From: DAOUKH01 sp965219875
Lineage (GTDB): Bacteria > Chloroflexota > Dehalococcoidia > SHYB01
Assembly: GCA_965219875.1 (NCBI GenBank)
Contig: CBDCOW010000003.1
Span: forward strand, 1,178,001-1,242,000
DNA: 64,000 bases
Reading direction: 5' to 3'
In this document: piece by piece, positions 51,059 through 58,315 of the stretch
How positions within the stretch are numbered: the stretch's first letter is position 1
Layout of the letters: each line of letters begins with the position of its first letter
Made by a program: the position numbers and the translations under genes
The notes under the pieces: generated by a model
The model's input: only the letters and a program-made list of their open reading frames with translations
What the model was told of the DNA's origin: nothing
Database searches by the model: none

Positions 51059-53368
51059 ATGTCAGGAACCGTGGAGCAAGCCCCAGCGCCGTCCAAAGCC
51101 CTGGGCGTCGTCGGCACCCGGCCCATCCGCCACGACGGGTATGACAAGGTCACCGGCCGCGCAAGGTACGGCGCCGACCTTCTCTTGGCTGACCTCCTCC
51201 ACGGCAAGGTGCTTCGCAGCCCGCACGCCCACGCGCGTATCCTCGCCGTCGATTGCCGCCGTGCTCTGGCGTTGCCGGGGGTGAAAGCGGTCGTCACCGG
51301 CGAGGACATGCCCATAAAGAAGACCCAACAGCTCAACTTCACTCCCGGCCTGGATAACCACCGGATGCAAGCTGAGAATATCCTTGCGTCGGGCAAGGTG
51401 CTCTACAAAGGGCATGCCGTGGCGGCGGTGGCCGCCGAGAGCGTCCACATCGCCGAAGAAGCGCTCGAGTTGATCAACGTCTCGTACGAGGTCCTCCCGG
51501 CGGTACTCAGCGCCCAGGAGGCGATGAGCGAGGACGCCCCTCTGCTCCACGAGGGCCTGAAGACACAATCGTTGGACCGCCGGCTGGGGAAGGGCGCCGA
51601 CACCGGGATCGCTAGCAACGTGGCCAGCCACCTTCAGATTAAGCGGGGGGATGTCGGAGAGGGGTTTCGACGAGCCGCGGTGATCGCCGAAGGTGAGTTC
51701 ACCACGCAGACAGTCCATCAAGGCTACATCGAGCCCCACGTGGCGACGGCGCTGTGGGACTCTGGCGATCGCGTGACCGTCTGGATGAGCACGCAGGCGC
51801 CCTTCGGCGTACGCCAGATGGTGGCTATGATCGCCGGGAAACGGGAATCGGCGGTGAAGGTCGTCCCGCTGGAGATAGGGGGCGGGTTTGGCGGCAAGAC
51901 GACGACCTACCTCGCTCCCGTTGCCGCTCTGCTCTCCCGGAAGACAGGGCGCCCCGTCAAACTGGCTATGACCCGAAAAGAGGTGTTCGAAGGAAGCGGC
52001 CCCACCTCCGCCGCGACAGCACGAGTCAAGCTTGGCGCAGACAAAGATGGCCGCATCACAGCGGCTCAACTTCACCTGGTATATGAGGCAGGCGCCTTCC
52101 CCGGATCGCCCGTGGGCTCCGGGGCGTCGACGGGCACGGCCCCTTATGTTGTGGACAACTTCCTCGTCGACGCCCACGACGTGGTCTGTAACAAGCAGAA
52201 GGTCGCGGCCTACCGCGCTCCGGGAGCTCCTCAGGCGGCGCTTGCCGTCGAGTCCGCCATTGACGAGCTGGCGGCGAAGCTGGGCATGGACCCTCTCGAT
52301 TTCCGGCTCCGCAACGCCGTGCAGGAGGGCAACCGGGACCCCAACGGACTGCCCTTCTCGAACATCGGATGTATCGAGGTCCTGAAAGCCATGAGAGACC
52401 ATCCCCATTACCAGGCGCCCCTTGGGGGGGCCAACCGAGGCAGGGGAGTAGCCCTGGGCTACTGGTGGAACGGTGGGCTCGCTTCGTCGGCCACCATCAA
52501 CGTGAACGCGGACGGCAGGGTCAGCTTGGTTACCGGCTCCGTTGATATCGGCGGGACCCGCGCCTCGGTTGCGATGCAGGCCGCCGAGGTTTTGGGGCTG
52601 GCCGCGGAGGACGTCATCCCCAGCGTTGGGGACACGGACTCGGTGGGCTGGACAGCCCTGACCGGCGGCAGCAGGACCGCCTTCGCCACCGGGCAGGCGG
52701 CAATCGCGGCGGCGGCGGACATCATACGGCAACTGATCGAGCGCGCGGCCATATTGTGGGAGACGCAGCCGGCGGATGTGATCTTTGAGGGGGGCCGGTT
52801 CATTTCTCGGAAGAGCCCAGAAGATCGAATCACATTCAAGGAGCTGGCGGGGCGGCTGCTCCAAACCGGGGGTCCGGTGACCGCCTCCACCTCGGAGGTC
52901 CCAAGGCGAATCGGTCCCACGTTCGCCGGGAACATCGTCGACGTCGAGGTCGATCCCGAGACCGGGAAGGCGACGGTCCTGCGTTTCACCGTGGTCCAGG
53001 ACGTGGGGAAAGCGGGGCATCCGAGCTACGTGGAGGGCCAGCTACAAGGCGGCGCCGTCCAGGGTATCGGCTGGGCGTTGAATGAAGGCTACTCCTACAC
53101 CGAGACCGGGGCGGTGGCCAACGCCAGTTTCCTGGATTATCGCCTGCCGACGTCCCTGGACACGCCCATGATCGACACGGTGCTCGTCGAGGTCCCGGAC
53201 CCGGGGCATCCCTTTGGGCTGCGCGGCGTCGGCGAGGCATCGATCATTCCCCCGTTGGCCGCGATAGCGAACGCGGTCTCTCATGCGGTCGGCGTCCGAA
53301 TGACAAGGTTGCCCCTGACCCCCGCCGTGCTTTTGGCGGCGCTACGAGGCAAGAAGCGTTCTCCGTGA
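51059..53368 (+). CDS. Xanthine dehydrogenase-family molybdenum hydroxylase, large subunit
   Basis: 769 aa molybdopterin-binding subunit. GYDKVTGRARYGADLLL start, GGGFGGKT at the cofactor, active-site loop AAYRAPGAPQAALAVESAIDELA, and the catalytic Glu in RGVGEASIIPP. These enzymes hydroxylate carbon with water, for example N-heterocycles or nicotinate. The usual 2Fe-2S and FAD subunits are not adjacent, so partners must be encoded elsewhere. ATG 51059 has AAGAGGG upstream; a GTG at 51044 is also possible. It lies between the dehydrogenase pair and transporter genes. Confidence 0.9.
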   Translation: MSGTVEQAPAPSKALGVVGTRPIRHDGYDKVTGRARYGADLLLADLLHGKVLRSPHAHARILAVDCRRALALPGVKAVVTGEDMPIKKTQQLNFTPGLDNHRMQAENILASGKVLYKGHAVAAVAAESVHIAEEALELINVSYEVLPAVLSAQEAMSEDAPLLHEGLKTQSLDRRLGKGADTGIASNVASHLQIKRGDVGEGFRRAAVIAEGEFTTQTVHQGYIEPHVATALWDSGDRVTVWMSTQAPFGVRQMVAMIAGKRESAVKVVPLEIGGGFGGKTTTYLAPVAALLSRKTGRPVKLAMTRKEVFEGSGPTSAATARVKLGADKDGRITAAQLHLVYEAGAFPGSPVGSGASTGTAPYVVDNFLVDAHDVVCNKQKVAAYRAPGAPQAALAVESAIDELAAKLGMDPLDFRLRNAVQEGNRDPNGLPFSNIGCIEVLKAMRDHPHYQAPLGGANRGRGVALGYWWNGGLASSATINVNADGRVSLVTGSVDIGGTRASVAMQAAEVLGLAAEDVIPSVGDTDSVGWTALTGGSRTAFATGQAAIAAAADIIRQLIERAAILWETQPADVIFEGGRFISRKSPEDRITFKELAGRLLQTGGPVTASTSEVPRRIGPTFAGNIVDVEVDPETGKATVLRFTVVQDVGKAGHPSYVEGQLQGGAVQGIGWALNEGYSYTETGAVANASFLDYRLPTSLDTPMIDTVLVEVPDPGHPFGLRGVGEASIIPPLAAIANAVSHAVGVRMTRLPLTPAVLLAALRGKKRSP

Positions 53369-53389
53369 CACCCGCGTCGCCGGCCTCCC

Positions 53390-53419
53390 TTGACACTTCT
53401 CTTCGGGCGCACCTATCAT
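53390..53419 (+). promoter_or_regulatory. Promoter of the permease pair
   Basis: TTGACA (53390-53395), 18 bases, TATCAT (53414-53419, 5 of 6). It starts 21 bp after the molybdenum hydroxylase stop and gives a leader of about 145 nt before the first permease. Confidence 0.6.
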
Positions 53420-53571
53420 TCCGGGCACCCTGACAACGGTTGTCGCGCCGAGACCTTCTCGGGCAGGCCTGGCTGAAGCGGCGCCGCCGAGGGTCATCGA
53501 CGGAATCTCGGGCCCTAATCGGATGTAGAGGCAAGGCCCGGTCCTGTGCTTTCCCCCTGCGACGGCAACGG

Positions 53572-54504
53572 ATGACCACAGTCTCTCAAACCGTAGAGGG
53601 CCGCCTCGGTGCACTCCAGTCTGCTCTTCGCCGCTCGGGCCGCTCACCCGCCACTTTCCTCAGGACATATGCCCGAAGCTTTCCCGCCGCTATCAGCCTC
53701 GGCATCATCACGATAATTGTCCTGATAGCGATCGCCGCTCCGTTGATCGCACCCCGCGACCCCCTGGACCAGGACCTGCTCGGTATCCTGCGCCCGCTGC
53801 CCTGGATGGAGGGTGGGACCTGGAGCCACCCACTGGGCACGGACAATCTGGGGCGAGATGTCCTGAGCCGGTCGATGCACGGAGCGCGGATTTCCTTGGG
53901 CGTCGCTATCCCGGCCACGCTCATCGGGGCCACGATCGGAACCATCCTTGGGCTCTACGCCGGGTACAAACGGGGCCTGCTCGACGCTCTGACCATGCGC
54001 CTTGTAGACGTACAGACCGCCTTTCCCTTGCTGCTTGTCGCAATCGCCACGGTTGCGTTCATCGGTGGGGGAACTTGGCAGCTGGTCACCCTGCTGGGCG
54101 TGTGGGGGTTCGCGCTCTACGCTCGCTTGGTTCGAGGGGAGACACTCTCGGCCGTCAGTACCGAATATGTCATCGCGGCGCAAGCCCTGGGCGCAAGCCC
54201 AGCGCGGATCATGTTTCGCCACGTCCTCCCGAACGTCTTGACGCCGGTGATCGTCGTCGCGACCGTGCTGCTTCCCCAGTTGATCATCGTCGAGGCATCG
54301 TTGAGCTTCCTGGGCCTTGGCATCCCCAAGCCAACGCCTTCCTGGGGCAACATGCTTGCGGATAGTCGTACGCAACTGCAGATCGCCTCTTGGCTCCTGA
54401 TAGGCCCGGGAACGTTGATGGTGCTCTCGGTCCTCTCGATCAATCTAATGGGTGACCGGCTTCGGGAGATCTGGGACCCTCGGCTGCGCGGGCACGTGGA
54501 ATAG
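53572..54504 (+). CDS. ABC transporter permease, DppC/OppC type
   Basis: 310 aa from ATG 53572; the frame is open further upstream but that part lies at the promoter and lacks sense. Family order: SLGIITIIVLIAIAAPLIAP first helix, HPLGTDNLGRDVLSR, then the EAA loop near YVIAAQALGASPARIMFRHVL and LIIVEASLSFLGLG. Pairs with the DppB-type gene 55 bp downstream. No ATPase or binding protein is adjacent; the collagen-linked binding protein at 36-37.8 kb could serve it. Confidence 0.93.
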   Translation: MTTVSQTVEGRLGALQSALRRSGRSPATFLRTYARSFPAAISLGIITIIVLIAIAAPLIAPRDPLDQDLLGILRPLPWMEGGTWSHPLGTDNLGRDVLSRSMHGARISLGVAIPATLIGATIGTILGLYAGYKRGLLDALTMRLVDVQTAFPLLLVAIATVAFIGGGTWQLVTLLGVWGFALYARLVRGETLSAVSTEYVIAAQALGASPARIMFRHVLPNVLTPVIVVATVLLPQLIIVEASLSFLGLGIPKPTPSWGNMLADSRTQLQIASWLLIGPGTLMVLSVLSINLMGDRLREIWDPRLRGHVE

Positions 54505-54559
54505 GCGTCCGTAAGGGACGGGTTGCCGAACAATGACGTTTCAGGAGACACACTGACCA

Positions 54560-55504
54560 GTGGTCGGGCTCATCGTACGCCGAGTCCTGCAGTTCGTCGT
54601 CGTCGCCTGGGTGCTGGGGACGATCCTGTTCTTCGCGTTACGGGTCTCCGGCGACCCCGTTACGCTCCTGCTGGGCCCTGAGGCATCGGAGGAATCGATC
54701 GAAGCTATCCAGGAGAAACTCGGCCTCAACCGCCCAATCCTTGTTCAATATGGCGATTTCCTCTACGGCCTCTTGCCGAAGCGTTCGGACGGGGAGTGGA
54801 CCGTCCTCGACTTCGGACCGTCCCTGTCGATCCCTCAACCAGCCATGGACCTGGTCCTCGACCGGCTACCGGCGACGTTGGCTCTTGGAGCGACCGGTCT
54901 GGGCATCGCGATTAGCCTTTCCGTTCCCCTAGGCGTCGCGGCGGCGCGGCTTCAGGGCCGAGCTCTGGGCAGCTTCATCATGACCCTGGGCCTTATGGGG
55001 CAGGTGGTACCGAGCTTCCTGCTTGCTCTCATCTTCATCACGCTGTTCGGAGTGACCTGGTCCGTGCTGCCGGTCTTCGGGTTCGGCGGACCGGCAAGCC
55101 TCATCCTGCCGGGATTCTGCCTAGCAGCCTATCCACTGGCTCGGCAGGTGCGACTCCTCCGCTCGCAATTGCTCGAGGTCGGCGCCCAGGACTACATTCG
55201 CACGGCGAGGTCCAAAGGACTGCCGGACTCCGTCGTTACCCGCAGGCACATGCTGCCGAATGCCATTCTGCCCTGGATTACCCTGGTAGGTTTGGACTTC
55301 GGTCTTCTGCTGAGCGGTTCGATTATCGTGGAAACGATCTTCGCCTGGCCTGGGATCGGCTCGCAGCTTATCGTGGCCATAGACGTCCGCGACTACCCGG
55401 TCGTCCAGGCCGACATCTTCATCGTCGGATTACTGGTGGTCTTTGGCAATCTCATGGCAGACATCTGCTATGGGTGGGTCAATCCTCGGCTACGAACGGG
55501 CTGA
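54560..55504 (+). CDS. ABC transporter permease, DppB/OppB type
   Basis: 314 aa from GTG 54560. VRRVLQFVVVAWVLGTILFF first helix, SGDPVTLLLGPEA, then the EAA loop DYIRTARSKGLPDSVVTRRHMLPN. It is a clear paralogue of the permease at 34-960. A loop of about 25 extra residues (LYGLLPKRSDGEWTVLD region) after the first helix is unusual but seen in related importers. Last gene of the catabolic region; accessory sequence follows. Confidence 0.93.
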   Translation: MVGLIVRRVLQFVVVAWVLGTILFFALRVSGDPVTLLLGPEASEESIEAIQEKLGLNRPILVQYGDFLYGLLPKRSDGEWTVLDFGPSLSIPQPAMDLVLDRLPATLALGATGLGIAISLSVPLGVAAARLQGRALGSFIMTLGLMGQVVPSFLLALIFITLFGVTWSVLPVFGFGGPASLILPGFCLAAYPLARQVRLLRSQLLEVGAQDYIRTARSKGLPDSVVTRRHMLPNAILPWITLVGLDFGLLLSGSIIVETIFAWPGIGSQLIVAIDVRDYPVVQADIFIVGLLVVFGNLMADICYGWVNPRLRTG

Positions 55505-55644
55505 TCTTGGAGCTGGCAGAAAACCGGTCTGTGATGACCCCGGCGGCTCCATCTTTGGGGGTGCGCTTTTCCTCTCGCCCACACCGCCTCACGCGTGCCA
55601 GCAAAGGAAAGGACGGCTCCAGACAGCGTGGGCGGTTGTTGTTG

Positions 55645-55730
55645 ATTCTGTCCAGTTTGGTGGGCCAACGGGGATGATAGGTGGTACGGTCTTCGAGATG
55701 TGGCTGGGTGGCCTGTGAGACTACCCAGGC
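55645..55730. repeat. Third copy of the dispersed repeat
   Basis: TTCTGTCCAGTTTGGTGGGCC followed by GATGATAGGTGGTACGGTCTTCGAGATGTGG-like sequence (core TCTTCGAGATGTGG at 55690-55703) and CCTGTGAGAC. It resembles 21840-21945 and 21959-22030, over 33 kb away. The rest of the 55505-55739 gap holds nothing I can name. Confidence 0.6.
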
Positions 55731-55739
55731 CTTACCCCA

Positions 55740-56876
55740 TCACTTCAAGACGTATTCTATTCCCATTCCCTTAGATGGGTCCCATACCAGGGGTGTCCCG
55801 AAATCAGCATCGAGAACCACACCACCCAGGATTGGAGGGTTGCCCTTCCTCGCACGTGCTCGGTCGAACCTATAGTAAACGATCCCGACCGCAGGGGAGT
55901 CGAACCGACGGCCACGGCCAAGCGCTTTGGCGCAAAACCAAGTCCTAGATACGTCGGCACCCCCCAAATAGGTGCCTGAGAGGTTCGCCAATGCCAATTT
56001 GGTCTTGTAGAGTCTCGCTCCCGACAGCCCAACGCGCGACATGTTCGCCCCTACAGCATAGGCGCCAGACAAATCCGCATCGCGAAGATCAACTCCCGTG
56101 AAGTGTACACTTCGAAGATTCGAACCCCTCAGGTCTGCGCCCCGGAAGTCCACCACAAATCCTCTCTTGATTTCCAACGCGATCAGTCTGTCGTCTCTTG
56201 ATCGCATCATGTCCATCACCGCCTGCACAGCTGCCCTTAGCCTGATACCTCCTCCCGAGCGTGTCATCTCCCTATCGGACAGAGGAGTTAGATTCTCATC
56301 CTCAGGCGGGTTGCGGACGAACGCACACAACAACCGCATACAGGAAACGTAGTATTGCTCCGGGTGTTCCTCAATCAACCTTTGTAGCGCGTAGATGCCT
56401 CCCAAGCGCACCGATAGGAGGTGGTTCCCGAGCATCTCGGCCGCCTTCTGGTAGCGTTCGTTCAAGAGGCCTTGTTGAGCGATGGCAGTTTGGTGTTGCG
56501 CTGAGGATGCCTGTTTATCCGCTACGACGGCACGCCATATCGCCAGGGGAATGGCTAGCGAGCCAGCAATAACCAATCCGATGTTGCGTATGGTTGCGCT
56601 TCCAGACTCGTCTCTGGCTAGCCAGTCCCAAAGCACGACTACGAGCAGGACTTCTACGACCACGACGGCCACTGACAGAGTGATCCAGAACCCGCCGGAC
56701 TGCGGCAGCCGAAAGCATGTGCGGAGGCTACGTATCCGTTGAAGGAAGGCCATGCGGTCAGGCGCCCCGTCTGGTTCGCCATCGTTCGGGCCCTTGGGCT
56801 CGGAATCGTCTATTGGCTTGTAGTCGGCAGCTCGCCTGACTCTCTGAAGCAGGAACCTCAGGAAAGAAGTCAGCAT
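55740..56876 (-). CDS. Membrane protein with pentapeptide repeats
   Basis: 378 aa from ATG 56876. Two hydrophobic helices near residues 70-130 (ITLSVAVVVVEVLLVVVLWDWL and NIGLVIAGSLAIPLAIWRAVVA). A soluble helical part follows (LNERYQKAAEMLGNHLLSVRLGGIYALQRL), a pattern common in bacterial pentapeptide proteins. Then about ten A(D/N)LxG repeats (GADLRGSNLRS, GVDLRDADLSGAYAVGANM, LANLSGTYLGGADVS). Some such proteins are linked to defence or toxin modules; no partner is adjacent here. The very C-terminus is unrelated to repeats. Confidence 0.8.
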   Translation of the reverse strand: MLTSFLRFLLQRVRRAADYKPIDDSEPKGPNDGEPDGAPDRMAFLQRIRSLRTCFRLPQSGGFWITLSVAVVVVEVLLVVVLWDWLARDESGSATIRNIGLVIAGSLAIPLAIWRAVVADKQASSAQHQTAIAQQGLLNERYQKAAEMLGNHLLSVRLGGIYALQRLIEEHPEQYYVSCMRLLCAFVRNPPEDENLTPLSDREMTRSGGGIRLRAAVQAVMDMMRSRDDRLIALEIKRGFVVDFRGADLRGSNLRSVHFTGVDLRDADLSGAYAVGANMSRVGLSGARLYKTKLALANLSGTYLGGADVSRTWFCAKALGRGRRFDSPAVGIVYYRFDRARARKGNPPILGGVVLDADFGTPLVWDPSKGMGIEYVLK

Positions 56877-56880
56877 GGAC

Positions 56881-57332
56881 CTAAATCCAATGAAAGATGA
56901 ACATCCCAAAACCGCCAATGATGAGAACCGGTGCCCACCATTGGTTATCAGGGAGTTCCAGGGTTGAAGATAGCCAGCTGAGGATGAAGGAAACCGACAG
57001 AATGGGGAGCATGGCGGGCTTTGCCCAACGGGTTGCAATGAGTCCCCAACCCTGGAGTGGCGTTACCATCGACGCCGTCGCTAGGAAAAACGACAAGAAG
57101 AAAAAGCCGGACATGAATGTAAAGATCACTAACCCCGAATAGTCAGGTACCGTGAACATGAGCAGCTTGTCGTGCCTTGCGAGCCCTCCCACATTCCCAC
57201 CGCCTGGCCCATGAGAAGCGAACCAAGAAAGGCGGCTACGGCGAAGTTGGCGAGCCTGTCCTCCTTCATTTCCTCCAACTCTGCTTTGTTCACCCTTGCC
57301 CTCCACGCCAGATACAGTAACCTGGGCCACAA
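56881..57332 (-). pseudogene. Small membrane protein, probably frameshifted
   Basis: One frame (57332-57129) gives VNKAELEEMKEDRLANFAVAAFLGSLLMG, a plausible first part with one hydrophobic helix. Another frame (from about 57180 to 56881) gives MFTVPDYSGLVIF, GFFFLSFFLATASM, PAMLPILSVSFILSW and WWAPVLIIGGFGMF, three more helices. Joined near 57170 they make one protein of about 140 aa; separately neither has a good start. The stop lies 4 bp before the pentapeptide gene's ATG. Family unknown. Two separate short genes remain possible. Confidence 0.5.
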
Positions 57333-57434
57333 CTAACATCTAAAGACTGCCAGAGCTCCGCCGAGTCAGCACCTATTGGCTTCAGGCTGCTTCGAACTCC
57401 CATGTAATCTTCCTACGTTCTCAACTCCGCGCTC

Positions 57435-58030
57435 TCAGTGTCGATGCCTACCCCCGTAGTTGCGCCGGAGCTCCGACACGTACCGTCTCCCGAGGCCATC
57501 CCCGTTGTCTGCCAGCCAGTCGCTCAGCATCGTCGTGCCGGTCGGCGGTTCGTCCGATGTAAGCAGGCCATCCATGAGACCGACAACCTCGTCGCGGGTG
57601 AGCGCCATGTCGCGCATCAGCAGGCCGACCAGCCCGGTCAAGGCCAGACCCACGCGCGGAGGCGTGTGCAGGAACCATCTTCGGACGCCCATCGAGGAGG
57701 CCAGCAGGCGAAGCAGTGCCTCAAAGGAGAGCGTGTCAGGCCCGGCAGCGTCGGCCACGGAGTTCTCGCTTTGAGAGCCGGCCTCCACCGCCTGAGCCGC
57801 TAAGTCTTCCACGTAGACGGGCTGGACCGGATAGTCGCCCTTCCCGTAGACGGGGAAGCGCCGCAGCGCCCAGGCCATGTTGTTGAGCAGCAGGTCGCCG
57901 ACCCCGAAGACCAGGGTAGGTCTGATGATGGCGTAAGGAATTCCCAGGCGCACCAGCATGTCCTCCACCTGGGCCTTACCTCTGAAATAGGGCAGCCTGG
58001 ACTCCGAGGAGGGGTTCGTCACCGAGAAGT
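57435..58030 (-). pseudogene. NAD-dependent epimerase/NDUFA9-like, 5'-truncated at tRNA-Val
   Basis: About 195 codons of an atypical short-chain dehydrogenase: SVTNPSSESRLPYFRGKAQVE, GIPYAIIRPTLVFG, then VQPVYVEDLAAQAVEAG. The N-terminal NAD-binding GxxGxxG half (about 110 residues) is missing. Coding character begins about 8 bp from the 3' end of the tRNA gene. The first available ATG, at 58022, has no ribosome site. The cut at a tRNA 3' end is typical of integration or excision at an att site. Confidence 0.72.
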
Positions 58031-58103
58031 GGGCGGTACTGGATTCGAACCAGTGACCTCTGCGATGTCAACGCAACGCTCTAACCAACTGAGCTAACCG
58101 CCC
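58031..58103 (-). tRNA. tRNA-Val (GAC)
   Basis: 73 nt cloverleaf on the minus strand. Acceptor GGGCGGT / ACCGCCC, D-stem GCTC/GAGC, anticodon stem TTGCG/CGCAG with loop TTGACAT (anticodon GAC, Val), T-arm ACTGG TTCGAAT CCAGT. The CCA end is not encoded. Its 3' end abuts a truncated gene. Confidence 0.97.
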
Positions 58104-58281
58104 AGAACAGAAGGGGGACGGTTGCAAGTGTAACAAAGCGCCTTTTCGACCGTCAACGGAGACGCCGCCTTCGCCTCGCCCGCCTGCCAATCGCCAGCCT
58201 CAGGCATTACCGCGGGGCATACCCGCTGCGTGCCCGTCCCGTTCCAAAATGCGCATGCGGAAGGCAGGCGAGGAGATACCG

Positions 58282-58287
58282 TATAAT
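58282..58287 (+). promoter_or_regulatory. -10 element before the AAA+ unfoldase gene
   Basis: TATAAT, 28 bases before the ATG at 58316. No convincing -35 lies 16-18 bases upstream. Confidence 0.4.
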
Positions 58288-58315
58288 TCGGCAGAGTTGG
58301 ATCAGGGGTAGGCAT

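Noticed and set aside
51062..53020. Long minus-strand frame of about 650 codons opposite the molybdenum hydroxylase
   Set aside because: It is a high-GC shadow frame; the plus strand has full family motifs and the minus reading has none.
55882..55925. GGGAGTCGAACCGACGG in the pentapeptide gene resembles an antisense tRNA end
   Set aside because: No cloverleaf can be drawn and it lies within a well-formed coding frame.
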